Positions 9,101 to 18,740 of a stretch of DNA of 64,000 bases are shown here, piece after piece. How positions within the stretch are numbered: the first letter of the stretch is position 1; each line of letters opens with the position of its first letter. Both the position numbers and the translations under genes were made by a program. Under the pieces are notes generated by a model, which had not been told where the DNA came from, ran no database searches, and saw only the letters and a program-made list of their open reading frames with translations. This DNA is from Chitinophaga pinensis (lineage in GTDB: Bacteria; Bacteroidota; Bacteroidia; NS11-12g; UBA955): positions 1 through 64,000 of the forward strand of contig CAMDUE010000003.1 of assembly GCA_945877575.1 (NCBI GenBank). Direction: 5' to 3'.

Positions 9101-9524
9101 CTTGCAGAAAAGAGAATTTATTTAAATCTTGTGTTTTTTGTTGGATACTTTTCTCTAGAAGGGGCCAATCTTGCTGCCTATTCATATCCTCCAATTGCAA
9201 AAGATTAAGCAAGCGATCTTGAACTTCCGGAAAGTACTTACCAATGATCACGGCCGCATCGGTTTGAGACAACCCATTCCGAAGTCCCAAAAGTTGAAGC
9301 AGGGGTTTTCCCAATTGCCAAATAAAAAGCGTCAGCAACAATATCCACCAGAAAAAAAAGAGACCCTTTCTCCCGGCCGAGCTCAACCATAAAAAGTGTT
9401 CGGTGTAATTGATGCCGTAGAAGAGCACGAGCGATTCAAGTAAAACCAACAAAAGTGCACCCAAAAATTGCTTCTTGTGATAAGAGCGAATGAACGAAAA
9501 TAGTTGCGCACGAATAGGACTCAC
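6084..9524 (-). CDS. DUF4175 family membrane protein with long coiled coil
   Basis: The 1146-residue product starts with two membrane helices (about 20-38 and 56-73) and a FPEVQDRLLNLLQLED segment typical of DUF4175 proteins of Bacteroidota. A periplasmic beta-rich part follows to about residue 470 (including YPAYTGWKNAEI and DDYGIKDAWVEIRN). Residues about 480-800 are an almost unbroken charged coiled coil rich in Glu, Lys and Gln. Near residue 930-1040 lies a Gly/Gln/Ser/Lys-rich low-complexity stretch with GQQQ repeats, then a helical C-terminus. The function is unknown; it is probably an envelope protein. Its last 26 bases overlap metG in the opposite direction. The TrmH-like gene lies upstream on the same strand, 41 bases away, so co-transcription is likely. 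Confidence 0.88.
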   Translation of the reverse strand: MSPIRAQLFSFIRSYHKKQFLGALLLVLLESLVLFYGINYTEHFLWLSSAGRKGLFFFWWILLLTLFIWQLGKPLLQLLGLRNGLSQTDAAVIIGKYFPEVQDRLLNLLQLEDMNRQQDWPLLEKSIQQKTQDLNKFSFLQALEWQQFRRQAMRFGAIILVMSVWGVYDAQNISAASQRWFNFDKEFIQHAPFDFVRLDTHQFVSEGGSAEIKLKFEGKVLPTGAEIQINDGVALPMNKGNNQEFTFSLKFLKHSVKFKFLSGKFSSKEFNLHLIKLPKWKGISIKADYPAYTGWKNAEIDNFEQFQVPEGTVLHIHLQTENTKTIHWRQNNIQQIFSSKEAKKQTTIKTVILNDAHFRGTLEKQNSSDSVGFFVTCIKDEFPELFVESKTSELNPFQHFFSILANDDYGIKDAWVEIRNSETDDFQKVNTFSNPGVSKVFGTDWAYQLNQDQQVEIRFAVRDNDALRKGKVRYSVPQKIKAPSKTELEKITNQQKIELEKSLGSVQKQAQNLRKESEKLQEGLKSSQSMSFDTKEKIEDWAKKQEERLKQAEKIQEKLKQQEQNLKSQDPELKERREEISEKIKEMKNPELEKLLQELNELLQKNAPQEQVEKKMRDINQQVKNQEQQLENNMEQLKELRLEESVKNQIEQMKNWSDKMKEIAKNTENLNKKDEAKRAEIEKQLNEQKSELQSLKEKAADIQKQNKELESPMNLKTGDKSMEKAQESLEKAKQEIQKKQDDKSAEDQKKSADEMDKAQKEMEESMEQSQKERLSEDMATLRSLLEGLIEVSHRQESIFTELKGLKSDNPRVLVLNRNQVLVKEMALNLEDSLRALAKRQPMVSERVTRELNKINDYLESSLTDLKNRDVKRAAANQQFVMTGFNDLAVMLMESLKNVQQKMSQQNQKSQSKSGQSCSNPNKSGNSGKSKMGKGSKLSEAQKQLGEQLQKMQQGQQQGQQQGQQQGQQGQKGDKSGTTGEPKSGKGNDSKQGQQGNKSGGKEAGRSLEQDLVEMALLQEQFRRQIQELRKEALKNGNTGDAANLHKLEELMEEQEKNLVNKTLDEKSIQRQKEIMTRLLEHEKAERKQGEEDNRESQQGKPKDLLVPDEIRLETQKRVKQKEQLQRIPPALNPYYEEKIKQLPRQR
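6618..6671. repeat. Low-complexity tandem repeat encoding GQQQ units
   Basis: An imperfect repeat of about 12 bases, rich in TTG, TGT and CC(T/C), encodes QQGQQQGQQQGQQQGQQG in the DUF4175 protein on the minus strand. Such repeats can slip and change length between strains. Confidence 0.7.
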
Positions 9525-9565
9525 AGCAAATTTTGGATAAATATCAAATATAACAAATCCGAAGG

Positions 9566-10312
9566 TTATTTGCCCAAAAATCGGTCAAGCAATATACCAG
9601 TGGCGACAGACGCATTCAAAGATTCAGCACCGCCAATACGCGGTATGGTTACCGGGTGATTGATGAGAGCCATCAAATTTTCTCTAATGCCGTGTGATTC
9701 AGAGCCAATGACCAACGCTTGCGGCAATTCCACATCATCTATTCTTGATGAAGCTTCGTAAATGGATTGCCCATTGAGCAGTGCCCCGTAAACCGTTGAA
9801 ATACCAGATAAAAATTGCCCTAAATCTAAGCGGATGCATTTGACTCTTGTGAACGAACCCATACTTGCCGTAACACACTTCAAGTTATACTCATCGGTGC
9901 AGTCTTGAGAAAGGATGACCTGAGACAATCCATACCAATCGGCAATTCTCAGAATTGCACCCAAGTTACTGGGGTCAGAAATGCCGTCTAAAACCAAATA
10001 GAAAGGCGCTGATGAGGGTTTTGAGAAAGCCGGAGGAATTTCCATCCAAGCTAGGATACCTGGAGGCGTATCCATCTGGCTCATTCTATCCATTTCTTTC
10101 TCTGAAACTTGTTCAATTAGATTTTCAGCACAATTAGGCTTCCCAAATTTGGTTAAGTAGGTAGCCGTGAGTAGTATTTTGACTACTTTTAGGTTACTGT
10201 GGAATACTTCATCTACCCCTTTTCGACCTTCTACCACAAATTGACCATATTTTTGTCTGAATTTGGGGTACCTCAAAGAAGCAATTTGTTTTATTTCAGC
10301 CAATGACGCCAT
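9566..10312 (-). CDS. SpoU/TrmH-family RNA 2'-O-methyltransferase
   Basis: From the ATG at 10312 the product is 248 residues. The N-terminal substrate-binding region has IKQIASLRYPKFRQKYGQFVVEG. The SPOUT catalytic domain has the three family motifs: LVLDGISDPSNLGAILRIAD, then LVIGSESHGI, then IPRIGGAESLNASVATGILL. It should methylate a ribose in rRNA or tRNA with S-adenosylmethionine; the target base cannot be told. The start codon overlaps that of the divergent tamL: the two ATGs lie within 10303-10312, so each promoter must sit in the other gene. A CATATTTG near-match to the -7 box lies 10 bases upstream, inside tamL. A longer start at 10333 would only add residues outside the family core. 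Confidence 0.92.
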   Translation of the reverse strand: MASLAEIKQIASLRYPKFRQKYGQFVVEGRKGVDEVFHSNLKVVKILLTATYLTKFGKPNCAENLIEQVSEKEMDRMSQMDTPPGILAWMEIPPAFSKPSSAPFYLVLDGISDPSNLGAILRIADWYGLSQVILSQDCTDEYNLKCVTASMGSFTRVKCIRLDLGQFLSGISTVYGALLNGQSIYEASSRIDDVELPQALVIGSESHGIRENLMALINHPVTIPRIGGAESLNASVATGILLDRFLGK

Positions 10313-12675
10313 TTTTCCGCAGCAAATATGCATTTTTTTCAGCGATTCTCTTTGGAGTGGCCGTTACAATTATGCATACAGGTTGTGGAGTGCGAAAAAT
10401 CATTCCTGAAAACGAACATTTACTCAAGAAAAACACGGTATTGGTCATCAACAATGACAAAGACATTGGTGAAGTCAATGCTCAAATACTGCATAGAACA
10501 AATAAACGGGTCTTATTTAACCGATTGCCCATTTTTCTGTGGATTTATGCTTTGGGCACAAACAATAAAAATCCTGAACTATCTGACTCGGTAGGATGGC
10601 GAAGAAAATTCAGACGCGAATTGGGGGAAGAACCTGTTTTTTTTAATCCTCAACTAGCAAGGATTTCAGCCGACAACATAAAATACTACTTATTCAACCA
10701 AGGTTATTTTGATGCAACCTGTACATACAGTGTGAGCTTCAGCAAGAGAAAAGCAAAAGTTAAATATCTAGCTAATGCTGAAACACCATATAAGATTTCC
10801 GAGATCATGTATTCTACTCCTGATTCTGCTTTAGATGACCTATTGAAAAAATCAGTAAAAGGAATGCCTCAATTTAGAATGTGGTGGCCATGTAACTTAA
10901 ATCGCTTCCAAGACGCACAAGAAAAATTGAGTTCTGTTTTTAGAGACTCAGGATATTACAGCGTTTCTGCCCAGTTGTTTCACTATGAAATTGACACCAA
11001 TCAAATTCGCAAAGAGGCAAAGGTTAAAATTATACTCGACCCACCAGGCAGTCAAAAGACTCATAAAAAGTTTGTTATTGATAAGGTGAATGTTACCATC
11101 AATACCTCGCCTCAATATTTACAAAATAACAAACCCAAATTTGCCTCGTTCCCAGGAATCGATATCACCTTGAATCAATATCCATTCAATCCTTCAATTC
11201 TTAACCAAGTTATTACCATTGATTCAGGAGATCACTTTTCTCAAACTCGTTGGACAGAATCTTATCGAAGATTGATTGATTTGGGTATTTTTAGCCAAGT
11301 AGACATCCAACAGAACATTGATACTCAAACCTTCCGCATCAGCCCAAGTATAACGCTTAAAACCGCACCCAGAATGCGTTTAGAAGCAGAACCGCAATTC
11401 TTGTATTCTCCTCAAGGAAGCTCAGGTTTGAACTTTCAAACTTCAACCCAGCGCAGTTTTGGTTTGGCGGGAATTCTATCTTTTTCCAACCGAAACACCT
11501 TCGGAAATGGTGAATATTTTAAATTGTCTTCTATAACTTCTTATGAAGCCATTTTTAAACGAAACGATATCACTGATCTATTTACTGGTTTGCAACAAGC
11601 GGTGGTGGCTTCATTGAAGTTGCCTCGTTTTGGATTCATTTCAAAAGTGAAAGGGCTCAACGAATATGAGCAGCAGAATACTCTATTGAACATCAGTTAT
11701 CAATATGAGCAGAATCCTAATTTCACTCGAAGTTCATTGCCCGCTTCTCTGTCTCTTCAATTCTTGAAAAACAAATTGAGTTGGTATTACACTCCTTTTG
11801 AGATTAGTTTCAACCGAAATCAAATCAGTGCAGAATTTCTGCCTCAACTTCCAAAGTTGGATCAAGAATTTGTTAGAAGGGTTTTTACTGACCAAATCAT
11901 CACCCCAACCAAACTCGGAATGGTTTATTCAAACAATACCAAAAAACCTGGTCAAACTTCTACCTTTCTTAGATTGGGTATAGAAACATCGGGTAACTGG
12001 CATAGACTCTATCGTTACTTATTTGAAGAAAATCACCGTCCCGACTCCAGCTACAAATTACTTGGAGTAAATTACTTTCAGTATACCAAATTAGAAGCTG
12101 AGCTTAGACTCAAGCAGAACATTGATGAACTCAACTCGGTGGCCATGAAAGTCAATTGGGGCATGGCCATACCCTACTGGAACAGCAATTTAGTTCCCTA
12201 TGACAAACGTTATTTTATTGGAGGAAGCAACTCATTGAGAGCTTGGAAACCCCGCGGATTAGGCCCAGGAAATACCCCTAGGAGCACCTCCACCCTTATT
12301 GACAGGTCGGGTGAGTTCTTGTTGGAAGCCAGTATTGAGTATCGTTTTACTTTAATCCGGAAACTATTAGAAACTGCATTATTTATGGATGCAGGAAATA
12401 TTTGGAATTTATCAAAGCAATCTTCATCAAATCCAACTTACGGAGTACTTAATAGACAAACGTTTTTGAGTGAAATTGCTCTGAACACTGGCATAGGTTT
12501 GCGTTGGGATTTGAGCGTGTTCATGTTTAGAATGGACTGGGGTATTCCACTAAGGGACCCATCATTGGCACTGAATCAGCGTTGGATTCTATCCGAAAGT
12601 ATTAACAACAGAAGCTTCGGCAGTTTCTTGTTGAACGAAACTGCCGTTGCTATTGGAATTGGTTATCCGTTTTGA
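10303..12675 (+). CDS. tamL: Omp85-family outer-membrane lipoprotein, TamL type
   Basis: The 790-residue product has a lipoprotein signal: a basic start, a hydrophobic stretch (9-24) and MHTGC with lipidated Cys28. POTRA-like repeats fill residues about 40-370. The C-terminal half is a beta-barrel with the L6-loop motif RYFIGGSNSLRAWKPRGLGPG split across 640-665 and a final phenylalanine. Bacteroidota carry such lipidated BamA-like proteins (TamL), which are thought to work with TamB in envelope biogenesis, unlike BamA itself, which is not a lipoprotein. The ATG at 10303 is the only start before the signal peptide. It overlaps the divergent methyltransferase start by 10 bases and the convergent clpC by 13. 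Confidence 0.87.
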   Translation: MTPFFRSKYAFFSAILFGVAVTIMHTGCGVRKIIPENEHLLKKNTVLVINNDKDIGEVNAQILHRTNKRVLFNRLPIFLWIYALGTNNKNPELSDSVGWRRKFRRELGEEPVFFNPQLARISADNIKYYLFNQGYFDATCTYSVSFSKRKAKVKYLANAETPYKISEIMYSTPDSALDDLLKKSVKGMPQFRMWWPCNLNRFQDAQEKLSSVFRDSGYYSVSAQLFHYEIDTNQIRKEAKVKIILDPPGSQKTHKKFVIDKVNVTINTSPQYLQNNKPKFASFPGIDITLNQYPFNPSILNQVITIDSGDHFSQTRWTESYRRLIDLGIFSQVDIQQNIDTQTFRISPSITLKTAPRMRLEAEPQFLYSPQGSSGLNFQTSTQRSFGLAGILSFSNRNTFGNGEYFKLSSITSYEAIFKRNDITDLFTGLQQAVVASLKLPRFGFISKVKGLNEYEQQNTLLNISYQYEQNPNFTRSSLPASLSLQFLKNKLSWYYTPFEISFNRNQISAEFLPQLPKLDQEFVRRVFTDQIITPTKLGMVYSNNTKKPGQTSTFLRLGIETSGNWHRLYRYLFEENHRPDSSYKLLGVNYFQYTKLEAELRLKQNIDELNSVAMKVNWGMAIPYWNSNLVPYDKRYFIGGSNSLRAWKPRGLGPGNTPRSTSTLIDRSGEFLLEASIEYRFTLIRKLLETALFMDAGNIWNLSKQSSSNPTYGVLNRQTFLSEIALNTGIGLRWDLSVFMFRMDWGIPLRDPSLALNQRWILSESINNRSFGSFLLNETAVAIGIGYPF

Positions 12676-15263
12676 TCTGATTTTTTGGGTCTACCTTTAG
12701 TCTTAGGTGCCTCTTGAGGTTGAATTATTTCATCTAAATTTTGAGGACCCTCACTTAAACTGAGTTGATTTGCTACGGTAATGCTCAAATCTTCTGCACC
12801 TTCAGTGTAGTCAACCACCATAGTATCGCCCTCTTTAAGGATACCCTGCAAAACCTTCTCAGCCATAGTTTCTTCTAGGTGTTTCTGCAAGGCTCTTTGC
12901 AAAGGACGCGCTCCAAAATCAGCGTCAAACCCTTTGTCTGCCAAAAAGCTCTTTGCTGAATCAGTAATGGTAATTTTATAGCCTAAGTCTTCAATTCGCT
13001 TGAGCATTCTCGCCATTCTGATATCCAATATTTTGATGATATCGTTTTTCTCCAAAGAGTTGAACACAATGATATCGTCTATTCTATTCAAAAATTCAGG
13101 AGAGAAAAACTTCTTCAATTGGGTTTCAACCACCCCTTTAGTGTCGCGATCTTTATTTGCTTCACGGGCATGAGTTCCAAATCCAACTCCGGTTCCAAAA
13201 TCTTTCAATTGTCTTGAACCTATGTTTGACGTCATGATGATGACAGAATTTCTGAAATCAATTTTACGTCCACCAGAATCAGTCATATATCCTTCATCGA
13301 GGGCCTGTAACAATAGGTTAAATACGTCTGGGTGAGCTTTTTCCACTTCATCAAACAAAATGACGCTGTAGGGTTTACGACGCACTTTTTCGGTAAGCAA
13401 ACCGCCTTCTTCATATCCCACATAACCTGGAGGCGCTCCAACCAAACGGCTTACCGCAAATTTCTCCATGTACTCACTCATATCCATCCTGATCAAAGCA
13501 TCGTCAGCATCAAACAAGAATTCAGACAGGGCCTTCGCCAATTCTGTTTTACCTACGCCTGTAGGTCCCAAGAAAATAAATGACCCAATGGGACGATTAG
13601 GTTCTTTGAAACCAGCGCGGGTTCTTTGAATGGTTTTAGATAATTTCTCTACGGCTTTGTCTTGGCCCACCACTCTTTTCTTGATGGTTTCTGCCATGTT
13701 CAGCAAACGTCTGCTCTCGTCTTCGGCCATTCTTTTCACGGGGATACCGGTGATCATGCTTATTACTGCCGCTATATCATCTTCGGTTACCGCATATCGT
13801 TCGTCTTTGGCTTGACTTTCCCAAAGTGCTTTGGCGGCATCTAAATTCTCCAATAGACGCTTTTCACTGTCTCTTAATCGAGCCGCTTCTTCAAAATTTT
13901 GGCTTTTAACAACCCTATTTTTCTCTACTTTGATCTCTTCAATTTTTGATTCTAAATCCAAAATCTCGGTAGGTACGTGAATGTTTGAGATGTGCACACG
14001 GGCGCCTGCTTCATCTAATATATCAATGGCTTTATCAGGCAAGTGTCTATCGCTCATGTAGCGTTCGCTTAAATCTACACAGGCTTTGATGGCCTCAGGC
14101 ATATACGTAACACTATGGTGGTCTTCGTATTTGCCTTTGATATTTTTCAATATTTCGATGGTTTCTTCGGGGGATGCTGGCTGAATCAACACCATTTGGA
14201 AACGACGTTCTAATGCGCCGTCTTTCTCAATATACTGTCGATATTCATCAAGGGTGGTAGCTCCAATGCATTGAATTTCACCTCTTGCTAAAGCGGGTTT
14301 AAACATATTGCTCGCATCCAATGAACCCGACGCTCCACCAGCTCCTACAATAGTATGTATCTCATCGATGAACAAAATGACATCTTCCGCTTTTTCCAAT
14401 TCCATCATCAGCGCTTTCATACGCTCTTCAAATTGGCCGCGATATTTTGTACCTGCCACCATGCTGGCAATGTCTAAACTCACAACGCGCTTATTGAAAA
14501 GAACTCTGGAAACTTTGCGTTGCACTATTCGAAGTGCAAGTCCTTCAGCAATGGCTGTTTTACCTACTCCAGGCTCACCAATAAGTACCGGATTGTTCTT
14601 TTTTCTTCTCGATAGGATTTGACTTACGCGTTCAATTTCTTTCTCTCTTCCAACAATGGGATCTAATTTTCCTTCTTCCGCAGCCTTGGTCAAATCTCTA
14701 CCGAAGTTATCAAGCACCGGTGTTTTGGTTTTTGCTTTCGACTTGGATGCGGCTTGCGCCTTTTGCTCTTCCCTGTAAAACTCCTCGGGGGAATCACCAT
14801 CATCATTGGGCAATTCACTTTTAATGATGTCAATTCCTTCTTCTAAAGACGATTTAAAAACATCGTAGGTAATTCCAAAGTTCAACAACACTTTCGATGC
14901 GACATTGTCTTCGTCCCTTAAAATAGACAACAACAAATGCTCTGTTCCAATCAAATCAGTTTTGAAAATTTTAGCTTCAAGATACGTGATTTTCAAGGCC
15001 TTTTCGGCCTGTTTTGTGAGTGGAATATTACCGAGGTTAGACGTTTTACTTGCCGTACCACGGATAGTATCTTCAATGTTCTTTTTCAGTCGAAGTGCGT
15101 CAACATCTAAAATTACCAGCGTTTGAAATGCTTTGCCTTCGCCTTCGCGAATGATGCCCAGCAACAGATGCTCACAACCAATATAGTCATGTCCCAAACG
15201 AATGGCTTCTTCCCTGCTGTATTGTATTACTTCTTTAACCCTTGGCGAAAATTTGGCTTCCAT
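12663..15263 (-). CDS. clpC: ATP-dependent Clp protease ATPase subunit ClpC
   Basis: This 866-residue AAA+ unfoldase feeds substrates to ClpP. It has two N-terminal Clp repeats ([17 protein letters not shown] and a second from about residue 80), the first ATPase with GEPGVGKT and [13 protein letters not shown], a UVR-like linker ([20 protein letters not shown], near 440) and a second ATPase with [15 protein letters not shown]. The UVR-containing middle domain marks ClpC rather than ClpA or ClpB. The C-terminus ends in a charged tail ([13 protein letters not shown]). Its 3' end overlaps convergent tamL by 13 bases. A TATCTTTG box lies 13 bases before the ATG. Confidence 0.95.
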   Translation of the reverse strand: MEAKFSPRVKEVIQYSREEAIRLGHDYIGCEHLLLGIIREGEGKAFQTLVILDVDALRLKKNIEDTIRGTASKTSNLGNIPLTKQAEKALKITYLEAKIFKTDLIGTEHLLLSILRDEDNVASKVLLNFGITYDVFKSSLEEGIDIIKSELPNDDGDSPEEFYREEQKAQAASKSKAKTKTPVLDNFGRDLTKAAEEGKLDPIVGREKEIERVSQILSRRKKNNPVLIGEPGVGKTAIAEGLALRIVQRKVSRVLFNKRVVSLDIASMVAGTKYRGQFEERMKALMMELEKAEDVILFIDEIHTIVGAGGASGSLDASNMFKPALARGEIQCIGATTLDEYRQYIEKDGALERRFQMVLIQPASPEETIEILKNIKGKYEDHHSVTYMPEAIKACVDLSERYMSDRHLPDKAIDILDEAGARVHISNIHVPTEILDLESKIEEIKVEKNRVVKSQNFEEAARLRDSEKRLLENLDAAKALWESQAKDERYAVTEDDIAAVISMITGIPVKRMAEDESRRLLNMAETIKKRVVGQDKAVEKLSKTIQRTRAGFKEPNRPIGSFIFLGPTGVGKTELAKALSEFLFDADDALIRMDMSEYMEKFAVSRLVGAPPGYVGYEEGGLLTEKVRRKPYSVILFDEVEKAHPDVFNLLLQALDEGYMTDSGGRKIDFRNSVIIMTSNIGSRQLKDFGTGVGFGTHAREANKDRDTKGVVETQLKKFFSPEFLNRIDDIIVFNSLEKNDIIKILDIRMARMLKRIEDLGYKITITDSAKSFLADKGFDADFGARPLQRALQKHLEETMAEKVLQGILKEGDTMVVDYTEGAEDLSITVANQLSLSEGPQNLDEIIQPQEAPKTKGRPKKSDQNG

Positions 15264-15276
15264 AAATCGATAATTT

Positions 15277-15284
15277 CAAAGATA
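15277..15284 (-). promoter_or_regulatory. Putative clpC -7 box
   Basis: TATCTTTG on the minus strand is an exact TAnnTTTG match, 13 bases before the clpC ATG, in the 184-base divergent clpC/dnaB gap. No clear -33 element is seen at the usual spacing. The rest of this gap must hold the dnaB promoter, for which only a one-mismatch box (TTACTTTG, 15433-15440) is visible. Confidence 0.5.
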
Positions 15285-15447
15285 ACATTCAAATCAGAGT
15301 TTTGCTTGCAGAATCGACAGTTGACCACAAAATCAGACGGATTCATCAACAATAGTTTTCAACCTCTTGTTCACGAAGGTCTGTGAAAAACTATTTATAG
15401 GGCAAAAGCATCATTTAAAGGTTGCTTTGTTTTTACTTTGAAAGACT

Positions 15448-17106
15448 ATGGACAAATCAATTCGTTCAACAAAAAGACGAGATGTAACTACACCGGCAAG
15501 TTTTTTCAAAGACCGGGAGGGGCGCATGCCTCCCAATGCGGTAGATTTGGAAGAAGCGGTTCTCGGAGCCATGATGTTGGAACGCGATAAAATCCACCAA
15601 GTTATTGATATTCTATCCCCTGACCATTTTTACAACCCTCAAAATCGCTATGTTTTCATGGCCGTTCAAGAGCTCTATCAAAGTGCCAATATGGCTATTG
15701 ACCTGCTCACGGTTTCATCGTATTTAAGAGATCATGATAAATTAGAGCTGGCTGGAGGAAATGCCTATTTGGCTCAACTCACCAATAAAGTATCTTCTGC
15801 TGCGAATATTGAATTTCACTCTCGCATTTTAACCCAAAAATTCATCCAAAGAAAACTGATTGAGGTTACGGGCGATATTCAATTCAATGCCTACGATGAT
15901 TCACAAGATTCATTCAAGCTTTTAGATGATTCGGAAGCTAAACTGTATGAAATAAAAAATGCCGGACTAAAACGAAACTTTCAGGAGATTTCCATGTTGA
16001 TCAACAGTTCATTAAAGGAAATTGAAGGCAGAATGTCCAGCGAAAACAATGGTATAACTGGAGTGGCGTCTGGTTTTACAGACATAGATAGAATCAATGG
16101 CGGTTGGCAACCTTCTGACTTGGTGATTTTGGCTGCACGACCTGCAATGGGTAAAACGGCATTCGCCTTAAGCTTGGTTAGGAATGCTGCTGTAGACCAC
16201 AACAAAAGCGTTATGATTTTCTCCTTAGAAATGGCCGACGTTCAGCTGGTAAATCGTTTGATATCGGCCGAGGCCATGGTACAAGGTGAAAAAATTAAAA
16301 AGAGTAACCTTTCAAAAGAGGAATGGGCAAGACTACAAACTGAGACCGCGCGATTGGGCTCAGCGAAGATATTCATTGATGACACGCCGCAGTTGAGCAT
16401 TTTCGATCTCAATGCGAAATGCCGAAGAGTACACTCTCAACACGGATTGGATTTGGTTGTGGTGGATTATCTTCAGTTGTTGAGATACGAACTTAAGGGA
16501 CAAGGAAACAGGGAACAAGAAATTGCGGCTATTTCTAGATCTCTAAAGGCACTAGCAAAAGAATTGAGCATACCAGTAATTGCCCTTGCGCAGTTGAGTC
16601 GTGAAGTAGAAAAAAGAAATAACAAAAGACCTCAGTTGTCTGACTTGCGTGAATCTGGATCAATTGAGCAAGACGCCGATATGGTCATGTTCCTATACCG
16701 TAATGATTACTACGAACGCATGGGAATGGATGTTCAAGACGGATCAGGCAATGAAGATGATTTAAGTTTCGGCATTAAAGATCTCACTGAGGTAATCATT
16801 GCTAAGAACAGACACGGTTCAGTGGGTTCGGCGTACTGTAAATTTGTGGGTGAATTTTCAAAATTCGCAGACTTGGAAGGATTTGAACGAGAGATGATTC
16901 GTCAAAAGAAACCTGATTACAACAGCACCCCCATGAGTTCATTCAGTACACAAGTGTATAGTTCTAAACTCAACGTGGAAGAAGATATTTACAATCAGAC
17001 AGATAACCGCCCGTCACCGTTTGGAGAAACATCTGACGGGGGTAATTCTTGGAGTGCGGGATTTTCTCGTCCCGCAGCAGATCCAAACATCTTTGAGGAG
17101 GATTAA
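15448..17106 (+). CDS. dnaB: Replicative DNA helicase
   Basis: The 552-residue product is a DnaB helicase, the ring-shaped motor that unwinds DNA at the replication fork. The N-terminal domain has the typical NAVDLEEAVLGAMMLERDK. The RecA-like domain has Walker A (AARPAMGKTAF, near 230-240), FSLEMADVQLVNRL, Walker B VVVDYLQLL and the SDLRESGSIEQDADMV motif. A low-complexity C-terminal tail of about 60 residues ends NIFEED. Its stop codon directly abuts that of the convergent HtrA gene. Confidence 0.97.
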   Translation: MDKSIRSTKRRDVTTPASFFKDREGRMPPNAVDLEEAVLGAMMLERDKIHQVIDILSPDHFYNPQNRYVFMAVQELYQSANMAIDLLTVSSYLRDHDKLELAGGNAYLAQLTNKVSSAANIEFHSRILTQKFIQRKLIEVTGDIQFNAYDDSQDSFKLLDDSEAKLYEIKNAGLKRNFQEISMLINSSLKEIEGRMSSENNGITGVASGFTDIDRINGGWQPSDLVILAARPAMGKTAFALSLVRNAAVDHNKSVMIFSLEMADVQLVNRLISAEAMVQGEKIKKSNLSKEEWARLQTETARLGSAKIFIDDTPQLSIFDLNAKCRRVHSQHGLDLVVVDYLQLLRYELKGQGNREQEIAAISRSLKALAKELSIPVIALAQLSREVEKRNNKRPQLSDLRESGSIEQDADMVMFLYRNDYYERMGMDVQDGSGNEDDLSFGIKDLTEVIIAKNRHGSVGSAYCKFVGEFSKFADLEGFEREMIRQKKPDYNSTPMSSFSTQVYSSKLNVEEDIYNQTDNRPSPFGETSDGGNSWSAGFSRPAADPNIFEED

Positions 17107-18642
17107 TTATTCTCCTCTTTCGTTGCTTTTGACGGGCAGTTTTACAGCAAAGATCTTCTCTTCACCACCGGGCATCACTCCCTCAACCACAATGCTTCCT
17201 GAAAGGGCTTCCAATACAGAAATGGCCCCTCTCACCGAATACACTCTTTCGTTATTGATGTGGGTGATGATGAAACCTTTAGGGATTCCAGCCTTTTTAA
17301 AGGCTCCATCTTGCATGGCTTCTACTTTGATGCCTGATTTTAAGCCCAATTTTTCACGGTCTGCTTGAGACGTATTGCCAAGGCTCATACCTAAAAATTC
17401 TGAGGTATTATTTGCCTTAGCGGTGGTCAATTTGGCTTCACCTTCCTTGCTCAATAACACGGTTTCAATCTCTCTGATTTTTCCGTCTCTATTCACGGTA
17501 AGTGTTACTTTATCACCGGGTCTGTACTCTCCTATTTTTTCTTGAAGTCTGCTAGAACTGTTGACTTCTTCTCCTTCTATTTTTAAAACAACATCTCCTT
17601 TTTTTACGCCGGCTTTTTGAGCAGCACCGCCTTCAACAACATCTGCTATGTATACTCCTTTGAGGCTTCCAAGCTTTTTGTCTTCGGCGAGTTCTTGTGT
17701 GATTTCTTGGATTGAAACTCCCAAAATTGCCCTTTGAACTTGGCCGTATTTCATGAAGTCATTCACTACTTTTTTCATCAAATTAACGGGAATTGCAAAG
17801 CCATATCCCGCATAAGAACCCGTTTGCGATGCAATAGCGGTATTTATACCAACCAATTCACCTTCCGTGTTCACAAGTGCTCCTCCTGAATTTCCTGGAT
17901 TGATGGCAGCATCTGTTTGAATGAAATTTTCAATGGCGTATTGATTTCCTTTGGACCTAATCAAATCTATGTTTCTACCCATAGCAGATACTATTCCCAA
18001 TGTAACAGTACTGTTCAAATTGAATGGATTACCAACAGCCACAACCCACTGACCTACTTTTACTTGATCTGAATTTCCCAGTTTCAAAAAGGGCAAACTA
18101 TTCTCCCCGATGCGCAACAAAGCCAAATCTGTGTTTTTATCTGCCCCAACCAATTCTGCGATGTAAGTGCGTTTATCGTTGAGCACCACTTCAATTTTGT
18201 TGGCATTGTCAATTACGTGGTTGTTGGTGACAATATATCCGTCATCAGAAATGATGACTCCCGAACCGGTTGCCATTTGAGGACCTGGTTGCTCAAACCT
18301 GAATTCGGGTCCCCCGGGTCCCCCGAAAAAATCAAACGGGTTGAAAGGCATATCTTGAGGCATGCTCTTAGACCCAGACCCACCGCTCATGGTAGTTTTG
18401 ATGTGGACCACCGCGGGATTAGCAATTTCAGAAACACCGGTAAAATCAAATCCAATTTGAGTATTCAAACTCGCATAACGAGCCAATTGCTTCGAAGAAG
18501 ACTGAAGATCTTCTATGTTGTTGGCTCTGAATACATTGGGAGCAAAAGCATACATTCCAACCAAAGTAACAACTCCACCCATTACACCGGCGAAAACCGC
18601 GGTAGCAATTTTGTAATTTTCAAAAATCTTTCTCATATTCAT
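17107..18642 (-). CDS. degP: DegP/HtrA-type periplasmic serine protease with two PDZ domains
   Basis: With the ATG at 18642 the product is 511 residues; an ATG two codons later at 18636 is also possible. A membrane/signal helix spans about 12-33. The trypsin-like domain shows His142 (VTNNHVIDNA), Asp (KNTDLALLRIG) and Ser252 (INPGNSGGALV). A Gly/Pro/Phe-rich loop (residues about 85-115) precedes it, as in DegP LA loops. Two PDZ domains follow (from about 300 and 410). It degrades or refolds damaged periplasmic proteins. It is divergent from the ECF sigma gene and convergent with dnaB, with no base between the stops. Confidence 0.93.
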   Translation of the reverse strand: MNMRKIFENYKIATAVFAGVMGGVVTLVGMYAFAPNVFRANNIEDLQSSSKQLARYASLNTQIGFDFTGVSEIANPAVVHIKTTMSGGSGSKSMPQDMPFNPFDFFGGPGGPEFRFEQPGPQMATGSGVIISDDGYIVTNNHVIDNANKIEVVLNDKRTYIAELVGADKNTDLALLRIGENSLPFLKLGNSDQVKVGQWVVAVGNPFNLNSTVTLGIVSAMGRNIDLIRSKGNQYAIENFIQTDAAINPGNSGGALVNTEGELVGINTAIASQTGSYAGYGFAIPVNLMKKVVNDFMKYGQVQRAILGVSIQEITQELAEDKKLGSLKGVYIADVVEGGAAQKAGVKKGDVVLKIEGEEVNSSSRLQEKIGEYRPGDKVTLTVNRDGKIREIETVLLSKEGEAKLTTAKANNTSEFLGMSLGNTSQADREKLGLKSGIKVEAMQDGAFKKAGIPKGFIITHINNERVYSVRGAISVLEALSGSIVVEGVMPGGEEKIFAVKLPVKSNERGE

Positions 18643-18740
18643 CAATGTTTGTAAAATTCAAGTGTAACCTAACGCAAAAATGCAATACTTGATTTATTTT
18701 GCACAAGAATTCGTTTACCTTTTTCGATAAAATCGTATTC

